From NCBI GenBank assembly GCA_956465555.1, contig OY101120.1, forward strand, positions 1,482,001 through 1,546,000: a stretch of 64,000 nt of DNA, given 5' to 3'. The position numbers were made by a program, and so were the translations under genes. The DNA is from Nitzschia sp. pyKryTriq1. Lineage: Eukaryota > Bacillariophyta > Bacillariophyceae > Bacillariales > Bacillariaceae. The notes under the pieces are model-generated. The model saw nothing but the letters and a program-made list of their open reading frames with translations, searched no databases and was not told where the DNA came from. Position 1 is the first letter of the stretch; the number at the start of each line of letters is the position of its first letter. Of the stretch, positions 41,161 to 54,100 are shown in pieces.

Positions 41161-42735
41161 TCAATCTTCGAGACAACCAGCTCCGAACTCCAAAACGGTC
41201 CCCAATCCGAGATCCCACTCGTCATACACTACTTCACCATCCAGGGTGACAAGAAGATTACCCGTGTCCGCCAGTCCATCCCCAATAATATCCGTAAAAT
41301 TTAGGACAGTGCATGTTTGATTGGAATCCGAATCAATGCAGAGGTCCCATTGGTATGCTGTACTGGATTCCAAGTCTGATGCTGTGATATTTAAGAGAAT
41401 CAGAGAGTCAACCGGACTAGTAGAGTTGCGCACTATACTCGCCAGAACACCCACTTCGGTTATCGTCAGGGAGTTTTCACTTGGCCATCGATCGGTTCGT
41501 AGCTGTACTTGAAGTTCAGCGCAATCGGTGCTATTGGAATCGGTGGTATTGGCAGTTGTGGGGGCGGAAGTGGCCAAATCTTTGGTAGTGTCCGTCGAAG
41601 GTTGCGTGAGATCGGCGGCAGCAGAAGGTTGAGATGTTGGACTGGTAGTAGATGAATCACTGCAAAAGCTCGCCTCCACGTCCCACTCGTCACAAACCAC
41701 CTCTTTGATCCATTCCATGGCAGTGCTGATGCGAGAATACACGCCGGGTGCATTTGGCTGAGCACAACCATAACCCCATGAAACAAGCCCAACGACTGTG
41801 TGGACGCCATTTTCACGGATGATGATGGGAGCTCCCGAATCACCATTGCACGCGTCTTTGCCCCCGCCATCAACACCAGCACAAAACATGTTATCGGATA
41901 TCTCTCCATTCAAGATCACGTTGCAGTCTTTGTTGGAAATGAATTGTACTTCAACATCATTCAGTCTCTCTGGTCTTTTACCACCTTCCTCTGTGAAACC
42001 CAAACCCATCACAGTAAGTCCTTGACCACTGGTTGGAACCGAATCATCTTCGTTAAGGCGAAGGGCGATATCACTTTTTAGTGATACCTTCGAATCTAGC
42101 CGATGCAAATAGAAATCGTTGTCCAAATTTCGAGGGTCGAATTGGGGATGAATGACTTCGTCGACGACTGTTGCCCGAATGGCGCCACTGCTTTCGGTAG
42201 CCCACTCGTATCCCGAAATGAGAACATCCTGGTCGACATACGATTGACAGTGTGCTGCGCTCAACACCACCTCGGGTGCAATCAGGACACCACCGCACCA
42301 CAGCATGTCGACTGCGTGGAAAAACAATACAACGGAGACATTTTGATTTAGCAAGCAAACTGCATACTAGGGCCTGCAGTACCAGTACGTCCTGTGCTTC
42401 TCAAAGCCCGCGCAGGACGTATCATTACTGCTTCATGAACCACTGTACGAGTACGTACCAAAATAGGGAAAGTCTCCTTGTTTCGACTCCTCCCCTCCAA
42501 CAATACGAGGCTGAATCTCGGTCAACGTATCATCGCCTCTCCCGCCCATTCTCGGGCCGCCGAGTCGATGCTTTGATAAGTTTCTGAAATTGTCCGCATC
42601 GGCAGCATGATCGCCTTCTACCGGCATGAGGGAGTGGCTCGCAACGGCAGCGCCGTGCCACCAAAGAAACAATAGCATGGATGTTGTTGTCATGACTGGA
42701 AACCTCGATGCACCCATTTTGTTCTTGCTAATCAT
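41161..42735 (-). CDS. Secreted trypsin-like serine protease with C-terminal extension
   Basis: There are two exons, 42735-42459 and 42311-41161, with a 147-nt intron (GTACGT...ACGCAG). They give 475 residues from the ATG at 42735. A signal sequence (TTTSMLLFLWWHGAAVAS) and a propeptide lead to the activation site IQPRIVGGEES. The catalytic triad is visible: His in LSAAHC, Asp in KSDIALRL and Ser in CNGDSGAPII. SWGYGCAQPNAPGVYSRI completes the S1 fold. Residues about 315-360 are a Ser/Thr/Pro linker. A C-terminal domain of about 110 residues (LQVQLRTDRWPSE ... AYQWDLCIDSDS) has the look of a CUB-like beta sandwich repeated in diatom secreted proteins. The joined exons restore FPYFVDMLWCGG across the splice. 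It probably acts outside the cell or in the endomembrane system. Confidence 0.9.
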
Positions 42736-43364
42736 CGCACCTTTGCTGCTGTGAAATTCTGAGTTGTGGGAAGATATCCGGAACGGAATCAAATCTCCCG
42801 CAAGTGGACCACAAAACGATGCAGAGGACGAGCGGTCGTGTCTATTGGTTCGAACGAATGAAGAATGATGACCTTCCGAGGGAGACGACTGAATTCCTTG
42901 CCACTGTACGATTACTTGAAACAGGTATGTACTGTACCAGTACTTGTGCTGTACCGGTACGTGTACTGTGCTGTATGTAGAATGCCTGCTGGCTGCTGCG
43001 GACGAACGAATGGTGAAATGAATGGATGGAGAAAAGCCGAAGGGACCTATGCCTACATACTGTACCGGTACCAGGTACCGGCACCCGCCTGGTACCCTGT
43101 ACCGGTACCGACCGACCCACGCCGCCGCCGGGCACGACGACAACGATGAGAACGACAACGATGAGACAAACAAAAGGCGCATTCGTTCGTCTCTAAAAAA
43201 ATTCGACTCCTCTTCAGAACAATAAATAAAACCGAGAAGCGTCTTGCAAAAAGGGGCTTATCTATTTCTTACGAGTCATGGAGATCCGAGGATCGAATTT
43301 TTGGCAACTATTTTCATTATACTAGAGTCTTCAGTATGAATACTTTTTAATATACATCTATGTA
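42736..43364. repeat. Upstream flank of the protease with a GTAC island (42920-43115)
   Basis: GTACTGTACC, GTACCGGTACC and GGTACCGGCACC words cluster at 42924-42970 and 43055-43115. The reading frame of protease exon 1 stays open through this island. The translation there is Tyr-Arg-Val-Pro low complexity, so the internal ATG at 42735 was chosen. Confidence 0.65.
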
Positions 43365-44428
43365 TTGTATGTGTTCAAGATACTTGTACCCAAATTTGTA
43401 CCGGTACGAGTACAAGTATGTACCCTGTCAAGGCTACTGTCTACTGTGAAGACCCTACCCATGCCGGCATTCGCGCCTGGTACGAAAACTTCGCCACTGC
43501 ATGCCATGACTATGGTTTTTACGCCCACCCGCTTTGGTGTTTCCAGCCCGACCATGGCGGCGACCGTGGATTTACTGTTGGAAATGATGCTTCTGATAAT
43601 CTACCGCAACGCATGGAAATCGCTATTGCCAAGATGTCCCACCCAATCTTTCGATTCCTCTCGAAGAAAGACATGTTCCCTCGAGACAGTCGTCTCAGCT
43701 CCATTGTTCGCTCCTGTGACGGTGACGGGTACAAAGCCCTCAAGGCTGTTCTCTTTGATTCGCACCCTGCGTTCCATGATCAGCCGTCAACCCTTATCAC
43801 CGCATACCCAAAGCAACGAGATGCAACTACTCTGGAGTATTTCAAGCTCTTCATTGACTTCGAACAGCTGCGTGCCTACATCGCCGATGGGTTCGACCCC
43901 CTGGTCGAAGGGGAGCCAAGCTTATCCCGAATTCTCGTAAAGGCGTGTTTCTTGGGTTCCTTCCCAGAACGACAACGAACATTTTGTGGTACGATCTTGT
44001 CTTGCGAGCACTACATCGATCGCGTCCTTCGAACTCATAATTGGACCACCCCTTCTTCCGCCGACGACAAAGATCCTAACAAGCCTCAGTCACCGATTCC
44101 CGCCGACTCAATCGCTGCCCTCTACGCTCATCATGGCCCCGCCGAAGACTCCCCCGAACACCATACCCTTGTAAACAAGCATGGATTTTCTTTTCGAGGC
44201 CTTCTTGGCGAACTCATGTATCCCTATGTCGTCGGTCGTCCCGATATTGGTTACGCCATAATCACTTTGTGTTTGTTGATCGGCTTGGAGGGAGAGTCTT
44301 CGGCCGCCGCTGGAGCGAGTAGTGCTTGGCGGGCTGGTGTTGAGACTTCGCCTTCTGAGCTTGGTCCGTCCTTTGCCACGTTGTGTGGCTGTGACTCGTC
44401 GTCTGTGCCTTACCCGCTTAATGTGTGA
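43365..44428 (+). mobile_element. Ty1/copia retrotransposon remnant (fossil, broken)
   Basis: The left part reads as a copia gag-like protein (HAGIRAWYENFATACHDYGF ... FRFLSKKDMFPRDS). The right part reads as the end of the copia reverse-transcriptase region (SCEHYIDRVLRTHNWTTP, LLGELMYPYVVGRPDIGYA). Most of the polyprotein between them is not there, and no long terminal repeats are seen, so this is an incomplete, non-functional copy. The family is the diatom copia type. The protein similarity is still easy to read, suggesting moderate rather than great age. Confidence 0.8.
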
Positions 44429-44533
44429 ATACGTGGAGGACATTCTCGACTATTGTAAGCAAAACTCGTTTATTACTTCATCAGCCGCCAGAACCAGAGT
44501 TACAGTTTTCGTATATCAACAATCGAAGACATC

Positions 44534-45034
44534 ATGGTGTTGTTCAAATCATCGGTCTACGTTGTGCTTTTAGTTGGTGTTTCATTCTCGAATCATCGAC
44601 GCGGATTTGTTGAGGGCCTATCCTCAGATCTGTCATCGCGATCACTCGTGAATCCATGCAGCATGGACGGGTCTACAACGCGACGAAATATACTAGGTCA
44701 GTTTCTCGCCATAGGAGCTGGAACTATCATTGCTAGTCCTCTGCCTGCTTTCGCTGCTGTAGATTGCGTCACGGACTGCTTGAGATCCTGCCAAAAAATC
44801 GCTCCTAAGGACCCTGCCTACTGTGACATGAATTGCAAGGACTATTGTGCTCAAGAGGATCGAACAGATGGCTTATCGGGGAGTGTTAGTGCAGCGAATG
44901 GAGAAGTTGGCATTCTGGGTGGATCTTTCGGTCAGGGGACCGTTCCAAAGGGCGAGGATAAGCCACCAATTATCAACTTACCGGGCTTAGATTTTAGTTC
45001 GGAAAAAGGAAAGAAGCTCCTAGGCTACAAGTAG
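44534..45034 (+). CDS. Small cysteine-rich thylakoid-lumen protein with twin-arginine signal
   Basis: The protein has 166 residues with an ATG at 44534. An N-terminal hydrophobic stretch (MVLFKSSVYVVLLVGVSF) is an ER-type signal peptide followed by a short transit-like region. A second signal then appears at about 55-75: TTRRNILGQFLAIGAGTII, with the Tat RR motif, ending in PLPAFAA, a lumenal processing-peptidase site. This tripartite design is typical of diatom lumen proteins. The mature part starts VDCVTDCLRSC and contains CDMNCKDYC, six or seven cysteines suited to disulfides, then a Gly-rich tail. No enzyme family is recognised. Export by Tat suggests it folds or binds a cofactor before transport. 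It lies 94 bp from the 3' end of the giant ligase gene, convergently. Confidence 0.8.
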   Translation: MVLFKSSVYVVLLVGVSFSNHRRGFVEGLSSDLSSRSLVNPCSMDGSTTRRNILGQFLAIGAGTIIASPLPAFAAVDCVTDCLRSCQKIAPKDPAYCDMNCKDYCAQEDRTDGLSGSVSAANGEVGILGGSFGQGTVPKGEDKPPIINLPGLDFSSEKGKKLLGYK

Positions 45035-45128
45035 TGTCCGAGCAACACTTTCTGTTGTAACAATAAATTCACTATAGCATTATAGCTCGTACTCAGAGTA
45101 ATACATTAGAGGCGCGGTTCATTGTAAA

Positions 45129-48100
45129 TCAAAATGTTCTGTATCCTTCCGCGATCTCAGCACTGTTGGTCTGAAAATCGGTCTCCATAGTCGTAACGTT
45201 GTTGATGGCAAACAGCAACTTCTCTTTCAATAGTTTCTTGCTTGAATATTCTGGCAGCGAAAGAGAAAAGAAGCATGTACTGGCGCTGGGAAGTGCTTCG
45301 TCTCCATTCTTTTTGGCACCGTCCTTCTGGATCTTGAAGGGTGCCTCGAAATCACTTTCTTTCATTGGTAGCCGGTTTCGTGCCCAAACAAACTGCAAGA
45401 AAGTCTTGCGTTCGTTGTTCGTCAATTCACGCAATGTGTCCCAGAAGAATCGAATAACCTCATCTGATTCCTCGTAGCCCTCGTATTCCACAACGCGTTG
45501 CAGTAAATCAACATCTACCTCTGGATTTCCGCAAATCATGTCCCTCAACTCTTCGCCAGTGAGAAGCGAAAGTACCTCCACTGGGAGTACATTCGAGAGT
45601 CCTTCAACAAACGCGTTCAACATTCGCTGCTGCCACCAAATCAATGAAGATTGACCATCCCCCCTGGTGCCGTGCCTGCATGCTAGAACGTCGAGCTCAT
45701 GGAGGCGCGCCCTCTTGTCTGACGATTCTTCAACTATAGCCTTCCAAACAGACTCCATTGGAAGGGGAAGTTCCAACGGGATGCCGTGGCGAAAAGCGGT
45801 TCCAGTGATCCTGCCAAGGAACACCAGGGCTTCCTCCACCTCTCTCGACGCTTCATCACGTGCAATAGTTACACTAGAGAAGGCGTCTCGCAAATCCCTT
45901 TCCTCTTGCCCCACGGGTGATCTTGGTTTGAAAAAATTGGAAAGATCGCTCGCATTCACGGAAAACATGAAAAGTCCACGGTCCTCGCCAATCTGTGAGA
46001 CGCCGTTAGGCGTTGGGTCTAGGACGCCCAGGCTTCCATTTCCTCCAGCATCGACATTCAATACTTCAGCCAAAGAGTCGGTGAAAGCTTCGCGATAAGG
46101 CCCGGAGTAGTCGTTAACGCCCTCTCCGATTAGCTTGACTTTGAAAGCTCGCTTTTGCCCACCATGACCCTTGGCTACAAAGCCTCGCCGTAGCGCAGCC
46201 CCACCCCAGTTTTTGGTTTCGTTGTGAAGTTGGGCGAACACGCTGTGCTTCCTTTTGGCCCCGACATCATCGGCTGCCATCGCCCGCCTCGCTTTCAATC
46301 TATTCAGCCTGACTGTCCTGATCTCCCGCGGTAATTCGTACTCATCGTGAGACAAGGGAGTAGGTGTCGTCGTTGCATCAGTGACGCTACGGAGGAAATC
46401 TTTCTTGACGGAAGTGAAGATAAGGCCCCGTAGAGCCCTGATCTTGGAGGCGATAGTTGGAACCTGTACCCACTGCGAGAGCAAGGTGTCGTTCGAAGAG
46501 CGCCCCGCTCGCTCGATGGAAGCCCCATACCCATAGGTTCCGCCGAACAGAGCCGAGCCTTCTTGACTTGGTCGCAGAGACATCCATGGGAGAGCAATAT
46601 TCGCGCGTCGATTTAATGCTCGCAGCAATGCAGCTCTTGCCAGAATAGATTCAGCTGATGGCAACGGTAAGTCAGTCATAGAAAAGGCAGCAGCCGCCAC
46701 TTGGTTGATGCCAGCCGACCCTTGGGCTTTCGTTAAGGATTGGCCGCATTTTAATGCCAGTGCAAACGATATTGCACTGGAAAGCTGATCGAAAGGTGCG
46801 TCGAGCGGGTTTCCACCCTCGCATAGGTCACAAATCATTCCAATAGACCGTGATAAAAACACATCAGAATCCGCCATTGAAAGACCGGCAATGAGTCCTT
46901 CCCCAAGAAGCTTTGCGAAGGATTCCATATCTTCAACCTTGTCATCATGGCTGGCGTTCTCCGATGATGTTTTGCTCTTATACACGTCGTGCCACTTTAG
47001 TGCACAATCAAGAGGCGTTTTGAAAGATACCTCCACCGCATCGTTCTCTTCTTCGTCATTCTCGAAGATTGGAGCCACAATGGCTTCCTCCTTTCCGCCT
47101 CTTATCCTACTACTTATCCACCCTTTTAGATTCTCGTATCGAACACGGTATCGTACCACACCACAAGAGTTCACCCGACGCTCGAGAACGTCTTTTCGTG
47201 GCAGCAGCGAGTTGACTGGGATGGATCCAAGATTCATGGATCCCTCGAAAATCTCGAGATCCGACCTCACAACTGCCCCTCCTTCGTAGACAACTTTCAA
47301 GCCTCCGCGAGAAGTGCACCGGAATCGGTCCATCAACGGCAGCTCGATGTCGAGGCCTCGTGGGTCTCCAATAGTTGGCATTCCATCCACGACTTCACTT
47401 TCATCCCAGCACCAGGCGCGCCCCCCTCCTTCAGTAAGACTACCTCCTTCGCTCTTTTGCGAAACGATGCGGTAATAGAGTCGTCCTTGGTAAGCTCCAA
47501 GTATTACAGCCTCCTCTGCTAATTCAAGAATTCTTCCAGTGCTTCGTTTCAGACGAACGCGGTCTCCAGCAAGAAGTGCTTTCTTCAAACCAAGCAAGGC
47601 GCACGCTGAAGCGCATGCCAGTGGTGAGCAATCAAGGTCCAAATTTAGACCACAGCTTGTAAGCTCATAGGGACCACTTCCTCTCGTCGCCGATCGGCAC
47701 CACGAACCCGACTTCCAGCGCCGATATTCTGAAAACGCCTCAGCTACAAACCAACTAGGAAACGATTGGCTTGTCTCAGGCTTAATTCCTCGGTTCGATC
47801 CTCCGTAGATGCTCAAAACCTCGTCGAAGGCGAGGGCATTCTTCACCGTGGAAATACCATCGGTCCCGTAGCTTGAAATCCATTTGGAAGACATGGTTAC
47901 TCTGTCTCCTTGATTGCGAAGCCCGACGACAGGCCAAAGCGCCTTCGGACGAACCGCACCCTGGGCGGGATATCTCCCGCTGCGGCCTCCCTCTACAGCA
48001 CTAGGTGCCCCTTGTCCAGCACCTCCGCTGCCACACCCATCAACGTTGAAGCCAAACGGAGATAGATTCTCAAACGCACATCCCAAGTCATTCAATATGT

Positions 48101-51100
48101 GCTCTCCGTACTTCAGACCGTCAAAGAAAAAAGAAAGACGGCCTGAGTCACAGTCCAGCAAAACTCCAACAGTGTCGCCTGCATGGCAATGAGCACCATA
48201 GATTCTTTCCGCTCCCGCTGTATAGGTTGCTCTAAAGTTCACGAACCCCCAACCGTGCCACCTATTGAGTCGGGGAGGAGCGTCGTAACCATAAGATGAT
48301 CCAGAGCCATTGCCAGTTGGCCTCTCAGCAACACCGATGAAAACGCTGCCTATATCCGCTTGCTCCAGTTTGACCTCCCAATAGTGCACCCCTTTCGTGA
48401 AGCCCATGGAGGCAAAAGCAGTTCCTCGACCGTCGGAGGAGACGCACGAAACAGTCCGGCCATCTTTCGAGAGAGATAGCGATGGTGCATGATAGTCACG
48501 ATCAAAACTGATAGGCAGGGGCAAGGGCGATTGAACTAGCGACGACAAAGGAGAAGGCAGTGGAGCATCGCTGTACCCTCGCCCGCGCAACAACCGCAAT
48601 TCGCTGGTGACGCGCAATTTCCCGCCATCCTCCCTGTTTCTAAGATCCGGTACATCATAAGTGCTGCTACCAAGAAGCTCTTCATACATGGACATGTACG
48701 GACTCTTCGAATCAACCTCTGCCTGACTGGAAGTTCCCACCGGTGACAGAACTACAACAGTTCCAGGGACAAATGAAGCTTGACCAAATCGCGCCTCCCA
48801 GCCGGAGTCTTTCGACCCATAAACAATCTCTCCCTCTCTGACCGTAAGAGTTCCATCATGGTGTAGCGTGCAGTCTACAAGGATACCGGCACCAAAGTCA
48901 GGCCATTCCAAGATACCTTGGCGCACGTACTCGGCCTTTCCTTCCTCTATATCACATTGTCTTCCAAGTTTCTTCAGTCGTAGCAGCACACTGTAACGTT
49001 TCTCGATTCCAAAACCATGCCTCGCGGCGCACTGTTCTGCGCTCTCTGGAAGTGGGTGGCGTTTTCTTACCCTGGTCGACTTTTCATTCACCTCAACGTG
49101 GCTAATATCATATCGCCCGCCGTCCCCTCCGTACCGATAGATCCCTTCTTCACCGGTCAGGTGCCAGCGGACACGTCTTGCCATTCCGGGGATATTATTC
49201 CAAGGTTCGATCGACAGTACCGTTCCAAGAGGAAGTTTTGGACTTGGGGTCTTCTTCTTTTTCTTGATTTTCTTGGCTTTGCCGGCATCTGGGCTTTCTG
49301 GCTGGGAGGTCTCTTCGGCAGGTTCAAGATCCATCGAAGCGGCAGAGTCTGGCTTTTCGTTTGGTGCAGTCACACCCTCGTTTTCTGCCACACCTGAGGT
49401 CCCTTGAGACTCGCCACCTTTTTCTCGTTCTTTTGCTTCTGTTTCCTGTTTTTCTGCGTCCCTTTTGGCTTTCTTGCTCTCGTAAATATCCTTGCCATCT
49501 TCATTCCCGTTTGAATTTCCAACTGTCCAATCGAGACCACGCACCACGAAACATCCCTCTCGGAGCATGGGAGGTCCGTCACCACCATCCATCAAGGTTC
49601 TGACGGCGGAACGAGACGGTGTCTTCCACTCGACCGGCAGGACAGTCACCGTTCCACTCCATATCTCATAGCCGATATCGCTCGATACCCATCCATTTTC
49701 AGCCTCCCATCCCATTTGAGCCTTATCTTCAACCGCAGTCGACTCCGCTGGAAGCGGTAGAGGCGTAGCAGCATCCACAGCGACCGAATTCCAGTATTGC
49801 ATAAAATGGTGGGGAAGTTCCACAGTTTCAACGGAACGTCTGACGCTGCAAAGCAATTCGATCATGGCTTGAGAATAACGCGAGCAGATTGGTGATGCTG
49901 CTCGCTCTGCCCAAGCCCGCCTTGCAACGGTGCTTAAGAGCCGACCATAGAAACGGCTCAATGTAGGGTACGAGTCTGCAACATTTGCAAGTGCGCGTGG
50001 GCACTTGTTCAGAATTCCAGAAGCAGTGAAAGCACATACCATCCTCCATGGTAAAGACGCAGAAAGTAGCCCCACGCTCCAAGCTTCGAACAGTGCCCCT
50101 TTGATCTCGTCATGGTTGTCGACCACACTTTCTACTTGAGGGCTGAGAAGGAGCCCGGTCATGAATGACACAAACCGCGCGTCTTGAAGAGGTGTGGAAT
50201 CAGCTGCATCGTCACTCCCTTGAGCTGATGATTTGCCAGGAGTACTGGCACTTCCTTGTAGGTCATCGTCGTCAGGGTTGTCCGGTGTTGAAGAATCGTC
50301 CCCGTCATATTCAACAACTGCTAGGAGCCGGATTGAGCGACGCAAACTCGCAATAACGACATCGCGGATCTCTTTCGAACGGCAAATCGCCCCTTCGAGG
50401 CCTCTCCGCAAAAACACGAGCACTCCACCGCCGCCATCACCACCGATTGCGGCTTCCGAGCTGGCAGCGAAATTGCACGATGTTGCAATTGCATTACCTT
50501 CAACAGACGCTTCCAAAATGGAGCTTAACACCTGTACAGTACCAGCCCCTTGGATGGAGACGCCCTCGTCCAAATCAGAAAGATACGCAGACAATGGTCG
50601 ACCACTCGAAGGATGGCGGGGGCTGAGGTTGTCGTTGCTAGAAATTCCAAGGCCGAGCGCTTCTGCTGCAACTGCCATCGCTCCCGCCTCACCAACCCAA
50701 CCCACCGATCGAAGACTTGCACTCGTTTCAATCATTTTCCAAAATCGTACGGCACTCTGCAACTTCGACGCATCGGAGGCTAGACACAAATCTGGATCAA
50801 AATCTTCCCCTTTTATGAGCATCATATGAAGTAAAAGCTTCCTCGCGTAGAGGGAAGACAAAGCGAAGCATTCTATAAGTGATTGCTCGCGCACAGTCGA
50901 GGCAACTTCCAAGTAACCCTTTTTTGCATGAGCGAGTAGCGAATCTTTATCCTCAATAAGTTTTTTTCCTTCGGCAGACGCATTAGTCTGGCCCCATGCC
51001 TCTTCTAAGCGCCGATTCAAGCACTGAGCTATCGAAGTGTCTTGTGTAGCGAAAGAAGACCCCCCATTCTTATGAATACTGCCGGACTTGCTCCTCCCGG

Positions 51101-54100
51101 AACCCAAGTGAACTGATGCATCTGACCCATAGTACCGATGAGCCCATGCCATCAGTTCGTGGCCGTGCTCACCATCAGAGAAGTCGCACAAAAATCGCTT
51201 CTCCGCCTCAGGCTTCAATTGGTCCTGGTCGGCGAGGTTGTTTTCGAGAATTTCTTCTTTTGAGAGTAACACCTCTCTTTCTTTCACCGCCATCAAGACC
51301 GCCTCACCAACGCCGAGATAGCCAGGTGGCGGAGTATATTTGAAAGGTTCGCTCCCGCTTCCACCGAGAATAATACGTAATTTTTCTCTTCTATTGAAAC
51401 TGACACAGGCATACACGCCACCACATGGCCGAAAACCTTGTCCCGAGAAAGCAGTGCCCATTCCAATTTCTTCAGCACGGCCATTGAGAGAAAAAGAGAC
51501 TAATTTCTCATCCATATCTACCATGCACCCAATGACATCCCCTTCTTTCCAACGGCATCCCCATTCAGTTGCAGTTGCATGCCATCGATATCGCCTCCAG
51601 CCGTCGTATGCCCACGAGCTCGGTCCGTCGCCACAGCCATCACCTCTGTCAGCGTGACAGTGGCCAGCGAAGCTACCATCGGCCCAACCGATCTGGAGAC
51701 AACCGGCCGTTTCCAAGATGGCCTCATAGTACCACTTCCCGGATGTGAGCAATATGCCCTTCGTGCCCACCGAAGAGAATCCTCCCGTTGGCAGACCCGA
51801 GATAGACAGTGTCTTTGCGTCTATAATTGATCTGCCAGAAATAAAGCGCAGGGGAATAACTGAACCTTTCCACGCTTGAATCTCTTCCAATGCTTCACTC
51901 TGTTTGGTATCGCTGTCTGTCAAGTTTTCTTTCGACTTTGACATTCCCTTGTCTCTTTCACTCCGCGTCGCAACTGCTTCATCCGAATCTTCTTCCTCTT
52001 GACTATCATCATCGTCTTCGTCGTCCTCATCATCGTCGCCCTCAATGTCTTCGTCGTCTTCTCCGTCTTCCATGCCTGCATCTTCTGCACTAAGTCTCTC
52101 TCCGTTTGTGAGAATCCATGTTAGAGCTTCATCTACATTGTTTCCTGTCGCTGCAAGCGCTTCTGTACACCATCGGCTGGGAAAACCCATCTCCATCAGC
52201 TGACGCAAAAGGTGACTCGAGCTCTCATTTCGGTTTTCACGGCGGCGTCCCGAAGATCCTGGAGAAGACTGACGCTGCATTGTCCTTTCTCGCTCTCGTT
52301 CCTCTGCCAGCAGCCTTTCCATCTCACCACCCCGTTCGAGGCAGAAATGCACGGCCGCTTCAATGTTCGTACCACCAGTGCGTCTCAGGGCTAGTTCGGA
52401 CCATGAGCGCGGTAGGCCAAGCTCTGCCATTTGAGCGATAGCTGCCTCTCGCAGGTGTGCCGCAGCAGTAGCCGCAGCATCACTATCGTCATCGTCTTCG
52501 CTATTGTCGTTCGTAGCAGTCGATTGGGACGCAGAGCGAGCAGCAGTTTCGGAACTTCGGGCTTCGTCCCCGTTATCTCCCCTCGACTGGTTTGTCGTCC
52601 CAGCTGGTGGGACCGCCGGCATCTCCGGGACAATACCAGATTCAACTGGTGGTGTAGTGTAGCCATCAAGTAGTCCACGGCCAGTTGCAACCGGAGCAGC
52701 CGACGATTCTACCAGATCCGCTCGCCTCTTATATTCACCCAGGCGGTCTTCCCAATCTGTATCAGGAGAATTCTCCATCGCTTCAGCCCTCAGAATGAGC
52801 CCGCGCAGAAGGGACGTCAGATGTACCCATCTTGCTTCATGTGCGGAAAGCCCCGAGAGATAATAATTTGCTGATACCATACTATTGTCTTGTTTCGACG
52901 AAGTGGCGGGTTGCTCTGAGTAGGCGAGTCGAAGAATAGCGGATACAACAGCACGCGACGAATCGTTCTTCAGAAAAGCTTCCATAATCCTGCTGTCAGA
53001 AAGTGCCGAGATCGCAGCCTTTAACACCATCGCCGAGTAAGAGGCATCAATGAGTTCAGATCTCATACTTGAAATATCGACCTCCTCTTTCTTCTCTTCA
53101 CACATGGCCTTGTATTCTAGCGAAGAGAAGTGCGACCTTATCTCAAGAGCTTCTTCGAGAACCTTGGAGAAGACCTCGGCGACGTCGACAGATTCGTCCA
53201 GGTACAGGGGCACTTCTTGTGCATGAGCGATGTCTAGAAGCGGGCTACGAACTGCGCGAACCGTCAGTGTGTGACGAGAACTGCTTGAACCTTTTGACAC
53301 CGATGAGGCAACTCTCGTTCGTGAAGTTGATGATGAGGTTTGATTCTCGTCCAAAATCTCCCGATTAAGGAGAATGACTTCGCAGAGCCCATTCTTCGTA
53401 TCGATACTACTCACAATACCCGCAGATGCATCTTGCCTGCACAGGCCAGACACAATACCTTCTGTACCGTTACCTACGATGTGATGAGGCGTCGAGTTCA
53501 CGGAGGGTCCTCCTCCTCCTCCCGAGGATCCAGAGCCTTTACTGCTCGGTGCAGCCTGCTGCTCCACCGAAAGAGCGGTGGCTGCCGCAGGCTTAAGAAG
53601 CACAAAAGTGCCTCGATTTATACCTTCAATGCCTCCATTGAAGAAAAGTATGACACCCAGCTTACAAGCAGAAGTCTCGTAGTTACCCCACGATGTTGTG
53701 AGAACTGACGAGATCGTATCACTCACTGAGGATCGCCATTCGCTGAGGCAGGGTGAGTGAAGCTGGCGCAAAAGCGACACTGCCTCTCTTGACACAACAC
53801 TCTCGTCTTCGTCCAAATTCTTCGAAGCGATTAAACAAGCACTTCCTGCAAGCTGAAACAGACGCTTGACAAGCGAAATCGATGGTTTCTGAAGTTCGAG
53901 AAAAGGGAGAAGCACTCGAAGAAGCCGCGCTCTGTATCGTCCGGGGATTGAAGTAGACAATACCTCTGATAGCCCAGGATCGCCATTTGTATCCAATCCT
54001 ATTATGAGTAAAAGTGTGCCGATCCATTCGGGCTTCGTTGAAACAATCGTTTGGCCCGATGGTGTTTTAGATGCAGCCACCACGATGTGTAGCCAGTGTG

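Noticed and set aside
49017-49603. Plus-strand frames of 80-126 codons, and many others between 45.1 and 60.3 kb
   Set aside because: They are shadows of the giant ubiquitin ligase exon.
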